Source: Marinobacter shengliensis (GTDB taxonomy: Bacteria; Pseudomonadota; Gammaproteobacteria; Pseudomonadales; Oleiphilaceae). Taken from it: DNA of 64,000 bases. The stretch covers positions 620,001 through 684,000 of the forward strand of contig NZ_PXNO01000023.1 in assembly GCF_003007715.1 (NCBI RefSeq), read 5' to 3'. The translations under genes were made by a program, and so were the position numbers. The number at the start of each line of letters is the position of its first letter. The first letter of the stretch is position 1. Below the pieces are notes generated by a model. It saw nothing but the letters and a program-made list of their open reading frames with translations, was not told the origin of the DNA and searched no databases. Below, in pieces: positions 35,290-43,789 of this stretch.

Positions 35290-36177
35290 TCATTTTGGCA
35301 AATTATGGACAAGTCCCGGGGCAAGATCAACGGCCTCGAGGGCGCTGTGTTCCTCGTTGGTGGCCGTCAGCAACCGGCTTGGGGTGTAGCCCTGCACGAA
35401 CTCCACCGCATCTGAAGCGCTCAGGGGCGGGCACAGCCAGTAGCCCTGGCCGTAATCGCAACCCAGGGTGCGCAGCGTCTTCCATTGGTCCCGGCATTCG
35501 ATACCTTCCGCCGTTACCGTCAGCCCTGCGGCCTTGGCCTGCTCAATCATCTGCCCCACATGGCGAATGCCGGCAACCGTGTCGAGTTTGGCGGTATCTT
35601 CCCGGTCGATCTTCAGTTCCGCCACCGGCAGCGTGCCCAGGCGTTCGTGGTTGTTGAAGCCGGTGCAGAAATCATCCAGCGATACCTGAATACCGTGGCC
35701 TGAGAGCGCTTCCAGCGTTTGCGCCGCTGCCAACGGGTTATGGAAAGGCGCGGTTTCGGTCAGCTCAAACATCAGCTTGGGCCGGGGTGATTCTGCCAGC
35801 AGCCAGGTAACCGAGCGCAGGAAGTCTTCATCCTGAACGCTCATGGCAGAGACATTCACCGAAATAGGGAAAGGGCTCCAGCAAAGGCGGGTAAGGGCAG
35901 ACCAGGAACGCCAGGTTCGAAGCGTGCGCTCCAGAACGTGGAGGTCCAGCATCGGGGCCAGCCCGTGCTGTTCCGCCAGGGGCACAAACTGATCCGGTGC
36001 CTGCCGGCCAGACACCACCTCTGGCCACCGCACCAGCACCTCAATACCACCCAGCTTGCCATGGCTGAACGCCACCTTGGGCTGAAACACCAGGTCAAAA
36101 CCCACAGACCGAATAACATCCCGAATCCGTGTTGCAGGATCAATCTTACCGAGCTCAGAAACCGCGCATTCCGGCAT
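35290..36177 (-). CDS. EAL-domain c-di-GMP phosphodiesterase
   Basis: A 295-residue stand-alone EAL protein with start ATG 36177 behind GAAGGTG. The metal and substrate residues appear intact: E46 (EVLVRW), N108 (SVNVSA), E138 (FELTET), D168-D169, K189 (ELKID), E224 (AEGIE) and Q244 (YGQGY). The usual DDFGTG reads DDFCTG, with Gly replaced by Cys171, and EAL reads EVL. It likely hydrolyses c-di-GMP. No membrane segment or sensor domain is attached. Given the pilus locus on one side and the polysaccharide locus on the other, control of attachment is a reasonable inference. Confidence 0.85.
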   Translation of the reverse strand: MPECAVSELGKIDPATRIRDVIRSVGFDLVFQPKVAFSHGKLGGIEVLVRWPEVVSGRQAPDQFVPLAEQHGLAPMLDLHVLERTLRTWRSWSALTRLCWSPFPISVNVSAMSVQDEDFLRSVTWLLAESPRPKLMFELTETAPFHNPLAAAQTLEALSGHGIQVSLDDFCTGFNNHERLGTLPVAELKIDREDTAKLDTVAGIRHVGQMIEQAKAAGLTVTAEGIECRDQWKTLRTLGCDYGQGYWLCPPLSASDAVEFVQGYTPSRLLTATNEEHSALEAVDLAPGLVHNLPK

Positions 36178-36379
36178 GACACACCTTCTTTTTATCGAAT
36201 GAGGTTGCGTATTCTGACTATACAGGTGCAGAACAGGCCAGGGTTATGGCGTAAATGGCACACGACAGTGGGCGGCTTGGCCAATCAGCCCCGCTGAAAT
36301 AGAAACCGCTGACGTTATTCCATAAAAATCCACCGAAAAGGATGAAAAACGCAAAAGCATCGTATAGCATAATAAATGC

Positions 36380-36546
36380 GAACTAAAGCGGGGTTTCCGG
36401 CCCCAATCGTAGTCCTCCTCCGAACGCTTTGGTTCGCTCAGTCTCGGAACGCTGCAAAGCTGTACTCCGTAAAGCGTGTTGCCGACCTGACCGAGACTGA
36501 AGTCGCTTGTTCTGTTTGCCCGCCACTGCCGCGGGCTTTTTTTTGG
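36380..36546 (+). ncRNA. Candidate structured small RNA with intrinsic terminator
   Basis: Four base-paired elements occur in order: GGGG / CCCC around 36390-36404; CGAAC / GTTCG at 36421-36436; a perfect 10-bp long-range stem TCAGTCTCGG (36438-36447) / CCGAGACTGA (36491-36500), enclosing AACGCT and a GCT-GCAA-AGC mini-hairpin; and the terminator GCCCGC / GCGGGC followed by eight T. A CATAAT -10 box (36368-36373) lies just upstream, with only a weak -35. No ribosome-binding site or codon pattern is seen. It could be a trans-acting RNA or a leader. I do not recognise an Rfam family. Confidence 0.55.
36518..36546 (+). terminator. Intrinsic terminator of the RNA candidate
   Basis: A 6-bp GC stem, GCCCGC (36518-36523) / GCGGGC (36531-36536), with a 7-nt loop is followed directly by eight T (36537-36544). 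This is a classical plus-strand Rho-independent terminator with no protein gene in front of it. Confidence 0.75.
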
Positions 36547-36550
36547 TTTT

Positions 36551-36740
36551 TATGGGTCTGTCCCAAGGGTCTGTCCCCGCATGGGGACTGACCCACCTTT
36601 GCCCGTCTATTGCACCAAACAAGAACCCATGGGCAAGGGTCTGTCCCCAAATGCGGACTGCCCCCCTTTTGCCCGTCCCTGCCACCAAACTAGAGCCCAT
36701 GGGTCCAAAATGGGTCAGTCCCCATACGGGGACAGACCCT
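36551..36740 (+). repeat. Tandem GGGTCTGTCCCC palindromic repeat
   Basis: Two imperfect direct copies of about 70 nt (36567-36636 and 36637-36708) each begin GGGTCTGTCCCC, continue through ACTG-CCC and TTTGCCCGTC, and end in CCCATGGG. They are followed by a closing inverted unit, GGGTCAGTCCCC-ATAC-GGGGACAGACCC (about 36713-36739). The core resembles the GGGGTCAGACCCC palindrome seen elsewhere in this window but with GTCTGTCC in place of GTCTGACC. Confidence 0.75.
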
Positions 36741-36846
36741 TAGATAAGTCGCTGAAAATGTGACCAAGTTACTTGCATTCCGGAATATTTCACAAACTTT
36801 AACCCCCAAATCTGTCCACAAAATACTCAGTCAGCCTTTTTGTCAC

Positions 36847-36984
36847 TTGCGTGTAACCCAGCATCCCGTAGAATCGTCACACTTCTGAAATACACCATAA
36901 ACAACCTGACAAGGATCGCGTTAGGAACTCTCCTCCCGCTTATTTCGTTCTATCCTTGTCTCCAGATAATTAGAATCCTATGAC
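36847..36984 (+). promoter_or_regulatory. Candidate promoters of the polysaccharide operon
   Basis: Two sigma70-like candidates are visible: TTGCGT (36847-36852), a 16-nt spacer and TAGAAT (36869-36874); and TTGTCT (36956-36961), a 17-nt spacer and TATGAC (36979-36984). Either would place the ops element inside the transcribed leader. An 8-bp inverted repeat ACAAGGAT / ATCCTTGT lies between them (about 36909-36959). Which one is used cannot be told from sequence. Confidence 0.4.
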
Positions 36985-37011
36985 CTCAAAACACTGGGCC
37001 CTGGTCGGTGG

Positions 37012-37023
37012 GGCGGTAGCGTG
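37012..37023 (+). promoter_or_regulatory. ops element (RfaH recruitment site)
   Basis: GGCGGTAGCGTG is an exact match to the enterobacterial ops core. It sits 55 nt upstream of the first polysaccharide gene and is preceded by a JUMPStart-like stretch (ACTGGGCCCTGGTCGGTG, 36992-37009). In established systems RNA polymerase pauses here, and RfaH loads to suppress termination through long surface-polysaccharide operons. Confidence 0.8.
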
Positions 37024-37077
37024 TTTGACCGTGCACTTCTCTCAGCCAGAGCCACCAACGTCAGCGTTTGGATATAG

Positions 37078-38547
37078 ATGAACGATCTGTCTCGCCCAAA
37101 ATTTAACGCTCAATCGATCGCCGGTGTGAAACTCAGTAAACCGCGCCACGAATACCCTCTCGCCCCAATGGCGAGTGCGCCCGTCCAGTTAATATTCTGG
37201 GGACAATGGTTTATTGCTACTGTTATCCAGGTGGGATTGCTGGTGGCACTAACATTGGATAAGTCCGGTGACGTTTCCTCCGCGTACCGGATCCTGGCTG
37301 TTATTTCTGCGCTTCTTGCGGTGCCGCTTTGTGCCTTGTTCCGTTTGTACAGCACCCGCAATGGCTATTTGGTAGGAATTGCCCGATTGGCGGCAGTGTG
37401 GGCGACTCTGACTGGCACGCTGATTTTTATTGGATTCGTCACCAAAACGACTGAAGTATATTCACGAGAAGTGGTTCTTCAGTGGATAAGTGGTGGATTT
37501 GCCTTACAGGCAGTCGCGTACCTGTCACTGCATAGACTCGCGAGAAAGTTTGAAGATAAGCTGAGTGCGTCAACGGCTTCGATTGTCATTGGTTCTGGCC
37601 AACTGGCATTCAATCTGGCCACCAAGCTCCGATACGAGCGCAAAGAACAAATGCTTGGTATTGTTGCGCTCGATGACGATCAGGAATCTGATCTGGCGAA
37701 AACAACCTACTTTCCGACACTGGGAGTGGTAAGCCAGCTGCGCGCCTTGCTTCAGGAAAGTAAGGTAGATCGGGTCTACATAGCGCTTCCCGCCAGGGAA
37801 ACTGATCAGATAGAAGGGCTGTATGTAGATTTGCTGGACGCCAATGTCGACGTCATATGGGTACCTGACTTCGCAAACCTGAAGCTGCTCAATCACAGTA
37901 TCCACAATCTTGGCGGGCTCGCAGCAATTCATCTTAACGAGAGCCCTCTAACCTCGTATCCAGGCAGTGCTTTGATGAAATCGTTCATGGACCGAACGGT
38001 TGCCTTGCTTGGCATCGTTCTGGCCAGCCCGGTTCTTTTGGCTTGCGCAATGGCGGTTAGAATATCCTCCCCAGGCCCGATCCTCTTCAAGCAAAAACGC
38101 CATGGTTGGAACGGAAATATTATTAACGTCCTGAAATTTCGTTCGATGAAGGTTCACAATGATGCTCAGGTTAAACAGGCGCAGAAGGAAGACCCGAGAG
38201 TAACCAGAGTTGGGCGCTTTCTTCGCCGTTCATCTCTCGATGAATTGCCTCAACTATTCAACGTCTTACGCGGAGACATGTCTTTAGTTGGCCCACGTCC
38301 GCATGCTGTAGCTCATAACGACTACTACTCAGATAAGATTCTTGCGTACATGGCTCGTCATCGTATTAAACCCGGTATTACCGGGCTTGCCCAGATCAGC
38401 GGTTATCGTGGTGAAACCGATACGATCGATAAAATGCAAAAACGAGTGGAGTTGGACCTGGAATACATCAACCACTGGAGTCTTTGGTTGGATATCAAAA
38501 TCCTGCTCAAAACACCATTTACGCTGCTGTCTAAGAACATCTATTGA
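37078..38547 (+). CDS. Initiating undecaprenyl-phosphate sugar phosphotransferase (WcaJ-like)
   Basis: A 489-residue membrane protein. Four N-terminal helices (about 30-165) are followed by a CoA-binding-like domain (TASIVIGSGQLAFNLATKL, FPTLGVVSQLR) and the C-terminal bacterial sugar transferase domain: a membrane helix (ALLGIVLASPVLLACAMAV), KFRSMKV, DPRVTRVGRFLRRSSLDELP and GPRPHAVAHND. The GPRPHAVAHN signature is typical of WcaJ-type glucose-1-phosphate transferases. It loads the first sugar phosphate onto undecaprenyl phosphate and starts the repeat unit. The ribosome-binding site is weak. It is the first gene after the ops element. Confidence 0.9.
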   Translation: MNDLSRPKFNAQSIAGVKLSKPRHEYPLAPMASAPVQLIFWGQWFIATVIQVGLLVALTLDKSGDVSSAYRILAVISALLAVPLCALFRLYSTRNGYLVGIARLAAVWATLTGTLIFIGFVTKTTEVYSREVVLQWISGGFALQAVAYLSLHRLARKFEDKLSASTASIVIGSGQLAFNLATKLRYERKEQMLGIVALDDDQESDLAKTTYFPTLGVVSQLRALLQESKVDRVYIALPARETDQIEGLYVDLLDANVDVIWVPDFANLKLLNHSIHNLGGLAAIHLNESPLTSYPGSALMKSFMDRTVALLGIVLASPVLLACAMAVRISSPGPILFKQKRHGWNGNIINVLKFRSMKVHNDAQVKQAQKEDPRVTRVGRFLRRSSLDELPQLFNVLRGDMSLVGPRPHAVAHNDYYSDKILAYMARHRIKPGITGLAQISGYRGETDTIDKMQKRVELDLEYINHWSLWLDIKILLKTPFTLLSKNIY

Positions 38548-38567
38548 GCACAAGCGGAAAAATTTTA

Positions 38568-40049
38568 ATGAAATCCCTTCGGAACCGTCGTTTAACCGTC
38601 TTTGTACCTGCGCTTATAGCGTCATCAGCACTGAATGCCGCACCATGGCTTGAACCGGGCGATTTGAGAGCCAGGCACGCCGTTCAGAAACTGGCAGATC
38701 GTGGCCATTACGAGCGGGGTGTAACGACCTGGCCGATTATGTGGAATGACATAGATAGTGGGATAACGACTGGCGTTTCCAGCGACCTTCCCGCTACCGG
38801 TTCCCAAAATGCCTATTTGCGTTTCGAACGAACAGAACAGGGGCGCTCCGGGTTCCGCTCAGAAATCATGGTTGGGGGCACTTCTGAGCCTGGTTTTGTG
38901 AGAGGTTTCCAACAAAAACCGAGGGAAGAGGGTGAGGTAGCCCTGACGGTTCAGTGGCAAGGTGAATACCTGGCCATGGGATTATCGCCTCAATACGCCG
39001 CCAACCCGTCAGATGATAAGGATTTCCGTGCAGACGGCTCCTATGTGGCTGGCGTTGTTGGAAACTGGGTGGTCGGAGTTGGTGCCATTGATCGCTGGTG
39101 GGGGCCAGGTTGGCAATCGTCTTTGCTCCTCTCTACAAATGCCAGGCCAATGCCAGCGGTGTTCGTGAACCGAGCCGATACAGCCGCACCAGAGCACCCT
39201 TGGCTTAGCTGGATTGGCCCCTGGAATCTCACCGTCTTTGCGGGGCAGATGGAAAAAGAGCGTGTCGTTCCTGAAACACGCCTGGTAGGAATGCGGTTGG
39301 CCTTAAGGCCCATAACCGGGCTGGATATAGGCTTCTCGCGGGCTATTATGTTTGGCGGAGAAGGTTATTCTCAGAGCCTCTCTACCTTCTGGGATGCTTT
39401 CATCGGTGACGATAACGCCTATGACGGCTCAGACCCGGGTAACCAGTTGGGTGCCATTGATATTCGCTATGGTTTCCCAGTTGGTGAGCAAACCATGAGT
39501 TTTTATGTAGAGATGATGGGAGAAGACGAGGCTGGTTACATGCCCTCCCGGAAGTCCTGGTTGTTCGGGACAGATTGGACTACTCAGTTAATGAGCGCTG
39601 ACCAACAGTGGTTTGTTGAGTATGCCAACACTCTGGCCGACGATCTTTTTGGCAGTACCATTCCCGATTATGCCTACAGTCATGGCCGATACAGAACAGG
39701 CTACCAGTACTTGGGCAGAAACATGGCCTCAACATTTGATGGCGATTCGGAAACCCTCACAGTAGGGCTGTTTCATTTCATGAATAATGGCAGCGACCTT
39801 AGCTTCTCACTCAGCCACGCCAACCTGAACAAAGATGGCAGAAATCGAGTTGTTCAGCCCGATAACAAGATCGCCTACTTTGTGCCAGATGGCGCGCAAA
39901 AAGTTGTTATAGCCAGCGCAGGGTATGGAACAGAATTCATGAACGGTTGGTTGAACCTGAATGTTCAAGCCACGGACAAAAAAATCCGGCTGCTAGGCGG
40001 TGAACAAGACCAGTGGTCTGCTGCAGCAAGCTGGACTTACCGCTTTTGA
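38568..40049 (+). CDS. Capsule assembly Wzi family outer-membrane protein
   Basis: A 493-residue protein. The start is ATG 38568 (N-terminus KSLRNRRLTVFVPALIASSALNA, a signal peptide); the open frame from TTG 38544 overlaps the previous stop and gives no better leader. The mature protein begins with the Wzi-like PGDLRARHAVQKLADRG and WPIMWNDIDSGI and has alternating barrel strands ending in a terminal Phe (AASWTYRF). Wzi-type proteins attach or organise capsule or group 1 polysaccharide at the cell surface. It sits between the initiating transferase and the exporter. Confidence 0.85.
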   Translation: MKSLRNRRLTVFVPALIASSALNAAPWLEPGDLRARHAVQKLADRGHYERGVTTWPIMWNDIDSGITTGVSSDLPATGSQNAYLRFERTEQGRSGFRSEIMVGGTSEPGFVRGFQQKPREEGEVALTVQWQGEYLAMGLSPQYAANPSDDKDFRADGSYVAGVVGNWVVGVGAIDRWWGPGWQSSLLLSTNARPMPAVFVNRADTAAPEHPWLSWIGPWNLTVFAGQMEKERVVPETRLVGMRLALRPITGLDIGFSRAIMFGGEGYSQSLSTFWDAFIGDDNAYDGSDPGNQLGAIDIRYGFPVGEQTMSFYVEMMGEDEAGYMPSRKSWLFGTDWTTQLMSADQQWFVEYANTLADDLFGSTIPDYAYSHGRYRTGYQYLGRNMASTFDGDSETLTVGLFHFMNNGSDLSFSLSHANLNKDGRNRVVQPDNKIAYFVPDGAQKVVIASAGYGTEFMNGWLNLNVQATDKKIRLLGGEQDQWSAAASWTYRF

Positions 40050-40069
40050 TCGACTTCGCACACAAACAA

Positions 40070-42640
40070 ATGGAATCAGCCCAAGTGAATTTGAAAAAGC
40101 TGTTACTGGCACTCGCGATACTGTTCCCTTTGGCGGCTGGTGCCCAGGCTCCCAGCCAAGCCCAGATCGAGCAATTCAAGCGTCTACCCCAGGCTCAACA
40201 AGAAGCATTGGCACGTCAATATGGTGTGGATCTTGGCAGTCTTACCGGCGCCCAACGCACCACCCAGCGTCCGGAACAGGTCAACGTAGTAGAGCCGGTA
40301 ACCACCATCACCGATGAAGAACGTGACCGGGCTCGCGAACAAAAAGAACAGCAAGACAAACAAACCGCCAAAAACGGCGGCCTCAAGCCCTACGGATACG
40401 ACCTCTTCGCTGGCAGCCCCACCACTTTCGCACCGGTCACAGAAATCCCCGTCCCCTCCGATTACACCCTGGGCCCGGGCGACGTACTGCGCATACAAAT
40501 GTGGGGCAATCAGAACCAGAATCTGGAACTGCCCATCAGCCGCGATGGCACCATCAGCTTCCCGGATTCCGGCCCGGTCACCGTGGCAGGCCTGAGCTTC
40601 GACGAAGCCCGCCAACAAATCCGCAAGCGGGTATCTGAACAGTACATCGGCGTAGAAGCCTCCATTACCCTGGGCGAACTGCGCAGCATGCGGGTGTTCG
40701 TTCTGGGTGAAGCCCGCAACCCCGGCTCCTACACCGTCAGCTCCCTGTCTACCATCACCAACGCCCTGTATGTCTCCGGCGGGGTAAAGCAGAACGGCTC
40801 CCTGCGTAACGTACAACACAAACGCAACGGCAAACTCGTAGGCACCCTGGACCTGTACGACCTGCTCCTCAAAGGCGACAGCAGCGCAGACAACCGCTTG
40901 CAGCCGGGCGATGTCATCTTCATCCCACCCGTAGGCAAACGCGCCGGCATAGACGGCGAGGTATACCGCCCGGCACTTTATGAACTCAAAGGAGACAACA
41001 CCCTGGCCGACCTGGTGCGTATGGCCGGCGGCCTAACCCCGCAAGCCTATCCCCAGCGAGTTAACATCGAGCGTACCAACCAGGATTTCCTGCGCATCAT
41101 CGCAGAGGCAGACTACACCGCCCAACAGGGCCAGAACACACGCGTACAAGCGGGCGACCGTGTTCGCATACCGTCTATCTCAGACATCACCGGCCAATAC
41201 GTGGAAGTAAAAGGCGCAGCCACCCGTGTTGGTAAATTCGCCTGGATGCCGGGTATGCGCGTGAGTTCCATAATCCGCAACCTGGATGCCGATCTGCTCC
41301 CGGTCGCAGACAAGCAATACGCCGCTGTCGTTCGTACCAACCCCAAAGACGACACCATTTCCGTGCTTAACCTCCGTCTCAGAGAAGCGGTGCGAAGCCC
41401 GGGCGGCGAGCACGACCTGGTACTGGAAGAGCGAGACCGCCTGTTCCTGTTTTCAGATGCAGGCAAAGTGGATTTGCAGCAGAAACCAGAAAATGAGAGT
41501 GAGAACGGGGCATTAGCTAACGCTGAGAAAGGCGCGTCAGAACAGGGCCCGGAGAACTTCACCCGGGAACGCCTGTTCGCACCGGTTCTCCAGCGCCTGA
41601 AAGCCCAGGCCCGGCCCGGTAGCCCCCAACAGACCATCCGCATCAGTGGCCCAGTGCGCTACCCCGGCGAATACCCCATGCCTGCCACCCGTAGCCTGGC
41701 GGATGCCGTATTTGTTGCTGGCGGGTTGAAAGATTCCGCCTCTCTATATCAAGCCGAAGTGGCCCGTTACACCACCGATGACGATGGCATCGGCCAGACC
41801 AACATCCTCAACGTAAACCTGGCAGACGCCATGGCGGGCAACGCAGACGTCAGCTTGCAAAGCCGCGACACCATCCTGATCAAATCCATCCCGGACTTCG
41901 CCAAGACCCGCACCATCACACTGGCCGGTGAAGTGCGCTACCCCGGCGAATACACCTTCCGCGATGGCGAAACCCTGAAAGACGTACTGCAAAGGGCAGG
42001 GGGCGTAACTAGCAACGCCTTCCCCCGCGGCGCCGTATTCACCCGTGAAAAACTCCGCCAACTGGAAGCCCAGCGACTGCGTGAAGCCGAAGAACGACTG
42101 CAAGGTGATTTGCTTGGCGTGCAGCTGCAAGGCGACAGCTTCGGTGGCCAGAACGCCGAGCGAGTCCAGCAAGTACAAGACCTGCTGGAAGAAGTACAAA
42201 GCAGCCGCCCAATTGGCCGAATGGTCATAGACCTGGCCGCTGTCCTGGAAAACGAAAACTACCAGGCCATCCGCCTGCAAGACGGCGACCGGCTAACAGT
42301 ACCCATCATCCCGCAGTCCGTTTCCGTATTCGGCGAAGTACAATTCCCCACCAGCCACCTGCACCAGGCCGGCCTGACCGTGGATGACTATTTAGAACGC
42401 TCCGGCGGCCCAACCCGCCAGGCAGACGAAAGCCGAGTCTACATAGTAAAAGCCGACGGCTCAGTGACACTTCCCCAGCGCAGCCGCTGGTTCGGCGGCA
42501 GAAGCCAGCAACTAGAGCCCGGCGATACCGTCATCATGCCGATAGACGTAGACCGCCTGAACCAACTGGAACTCTGGACCAACGTAAGCCAGATCGTCTA
42601 CCAAATCGCCCTGGGCGCCGCCGCCGTAGGCAACCTGTAA
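40070..42640 (+). CDS. SLBB-domain polysaccharide export protein (Wza-like)
   Basis: An 856-residue protein; the start is uncertain between ATG 40070 and GTG 40085, with a signal peptide LLLALAILFPLAAGAQA either way. A poly-export domain (DYTLGPGDVLRIQMWG) lies at about 130-210, followed by at least four SLBB-like segments (VFVLGEARNPGSYTV, VDGEVYRPALYELKGDN-type, RISGPVRYPGEYPMP, TLAGEVRYPGEYTF, VSVFGEVQFPTSHL). It is much longer than E. coli Wza (about 380 residues), matching the long SLBB exporters of marine gammaproteobacteria. It should form the outer-membrane and periplasmic export channel. Confidence 0.88.
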   Translation: MESAQVNLKKLLLALAILFPLAAGAQAPSQAQIEQFKRLPQAQQEALARQYGVDLGSLTGAQRTTQRPEQVNVVEPVTTITDEERDRAREQKEQQDKQTAKNGGLKPYGYDLFAGSPTTFAPVTEIPVPSDYTLGPGDVLRIQMWGNQNQNLELPISRDGTISFPDSGPVTVAGLSFDEARQQIRKRVSEQYIGVEASITLGELRSMRVFVLGEARNPGSYTVSSLSTITNALYVSGGVKQNGSLRNVQHKRNGKLVGTLDLYDLLLKGDSSADNRLQPGDVIFIPPVGKRAGIDGEVYRPALYELKGDNTLADLVRMAGGLTPQAYPQRVNIERTNQDFLRIIAEADYTAQQGQNTRVQAGDRVRIPSISDITGQYVEVKGAATRVGKFAWMPGMRVSSIIRNLDADLLPVADKQYAAVVRTNPKDDTISVLNLRLREAVRSPGGEHDLVLEERDRLFLFSDAGKVDLQQKPENESENGALANAEKGASEQGPENFTRERLFAPVLQRLKAQARPGSPQQTIRISGPVRYPGEYPMPATRSLADAVFVAGGLKDSASLYQAEVARYTTDDDGIGQTNILNVNLADAMAGNADVSLQSRDTILIKSIPDFAKTRTITLAGEVRYPGEYTFRDGETLKDVLQRAGGVTSNAFPRGAVFTREKLRQLEAQRLREAEERLQGDLLGVQLQGDSFGGQNAERVQQVQDLLEEVQSSRPIGRMVIDLAAVLENENYQAIRLQDGDRLTVPIIPQSVSVFGEVQFPTSHLHQAGLTVDDYLERSGGPTRQADESRVYIVKADGSVTLPQRSRWFGGRSQQLEPGDTVIMPIDVDRLNQLELWTNVSQIVYQIALGAAAVGNL

Positions 42641-42670
42641 AGCGGCCAAGATCGACGGCTAGCGCCGACG

Positions 42671-42824
42671 GCCAAGGGTCTGACCCCGAATGGGGTCTGA
42701 CCCATCAGGCACCCAAGCCAAACCAAGGCACAATACAAGTGGCCGGATTGGCCAGGGTCTGACCCCGAACGGGGTCTGACCCACCAGGCACCCAAGCTAA
42801 ACCAAGGAACAATATCCGTGGCCG
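42671..42824 (+). repeat. Tandem duplication of the wzz leader including the start codon
   Basis: Copy 1 (42671-42745) and copy 2 (42751-42824) are about 75 nt each and over 85 percent alike by eye. Each has a hairpin GGGTCTGACCCC-GAAY-GGGGTCTGACCC followed by CAGGCACCCAAGC, AAACCAAGG and a GTGGCCG. In copy 2 this GTG is the start of the Wzz gene (42818). In copy 1 it opens a 7-codon frame (42739-42762) that ends in the second hairpin. Confidence 0.85.
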
Positions 42825-43789
42825 AACAAACCACAACACATTACCCAGACGACGAAATAGACCTCCGAGAACTCTTCGCCACCCTATGGCAAGGAAAATG
42901 GCTTATCCTGGGTTTAACATTCGTCTTCGCCGCCGCAGGCATAGCCTACGCCCTATACAAACCCGACATCTACCAGTCAAGCGTCCTCCTGGCCCCAGCC
43001 AACGATGAAAGCAAAATGGGTGGTATTAATGGCCAGCTAGGTGGCCTGGCCAGCCTGGCGGGTATCAGCCTGGGTGGAGGAAACTCCAATCGGACTGTTA
43101 TTGCCAAAGAGGTGCTACAGTCACGGGCCTTCCTCACATCCTTCATCCACCGCCATAACCTGGTGATTCCTTTGCATGCCGTCAAAGGTTGGCGAGAGGA
43201 AAGCGATGAATGGATTTACGACACAGATGTCTACAACCCGAATACGGGAGAATGGTTGCCAAACCGGAAAGGTAAGAGCCAGGAGCCCACCAACTGGGAT
43301 TTGGTAAAGGCCTTCAGAGAAGACCACCTCAGTGTGAGCGAGGCCAAAGACACCGGAATGATAACTGTGAGTGTAAAACACTACTCACCCCGCGCGGCGC
43401 AGCAGTGGGCGCAATGGTTGGTGCACGATATTAATGAGCACATGCGAGAACAGGATGTTGAAGAAGCAGAAGCGAGCATTGCCTACCTGGACGCCAAACT
43501 CAAGGAAACCAACATCGCCGGCATGCAGCAGGTGTTTTACCAACTCATCGAAAACGAAACCCGCACAGTAATGCTTGCCAATGCTCAACGGGAATATGTG
43601 TTCCGTACCGTAGACCCGGCGGTGGTTCCGGAAGAAAAGAGTGAGCCTAAGCGAGCACTCATTTGTGTCATTGCAACGCTTCTTGGCGGCATGGTCGGCG
43701 TATTCATTGTGTTTGTCAGGGCGTTTATCGGCAGTGCTGAAAACATGTCGCTCAAGAGGGTAGATGCCAGCAGCCCTGATACGCAATGA
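42818..43789 (+). CDS. Wzz/PCP chain-length determinant protein
   Basis: A 323-residue inner-membrane protein with a GTG start behind AAGGAACA. An N-terminal helix (WLILGLTFVFAAAGIAYALY) follows the Wzz motif DEIDLRELFATLWQGKW. A long periplasmic, partly coiled-coil domain ends in AVVPEEKSEPKRALI, and a second helix follows (LICVIATLLGGMVGVFIVFV). It sets the length of the polymerised glycan. It lacks a cytoplasmic tyrosine-kinase domain, and no Wzc-type kinase gene is in the window. The next gene overlaps it by 4 nt. Confidence 0.9.
   Translation: MAEQTTTHYPDDEIDLRELFATLWQGKWLILGLTFVFAAAGIAYALYKPDIYQSSVLLAPANDESKMGGINGQLGGLASLAGISLGGGNSNRTVIAKEVLQSRAFLTSFIHRHNLVIPLHAVKGWREESDEWIYDTDVYNPNTGEWLPNRKGKSQEPTNWDLVKAFREDHLSVSEAKDTGMITVSVKHYSPRAAQQWAQWLVHDINEHMREQDVEEAEASIAYLDAKLKETNIAGMQQVFYQLIENETRTVMLANAQREYVFRTVDPAVVPEEKSEPKRALICVIATLLGGMVGVFIVFVRAFIGSAENMSLKRVDASSPDTQ

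Larger units (their letters stand above)
36178..37077. other. 900-nt non-coding interval before the polysaccharide locus
   Basis: No convincing protein gene lies here. From left to right it holds the upstream region of the EAL gene (36178-36370, with no other feature seen), a structured RNA candidate with its terminator, a tandem palindromic repeat, a stretch with candidate promoters and the ops element just before the first polysaccharide gene. Short open frames at 36376-36743 are created by the repeats. Confidence 0.6.

Noticed and set aside
35290..36177. EAL protein considered degenerate because of DDFCTG and EVL
   Set aside because: All expected metal and catalytic residues (E46, N108, E138, D168, D169, K189, E224, Q244) are present, so activity is the better assumption.
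36380..36546. Signal recognition particle (4.5S) RNA as identity of the structured RNA
   Set aside because: The conserved GGTCAGGTCCGGAAGGAAGC-type loop is not present and the stem layout differs.
36376..36763. Short open frames on both strands in the non-coding interval
   Set aside because: They are made by the GC-rich repeats and the RNA candidate, have no ribosome-binding sites, and their translations are Pro/Cys/Arg-rich without conserved features.
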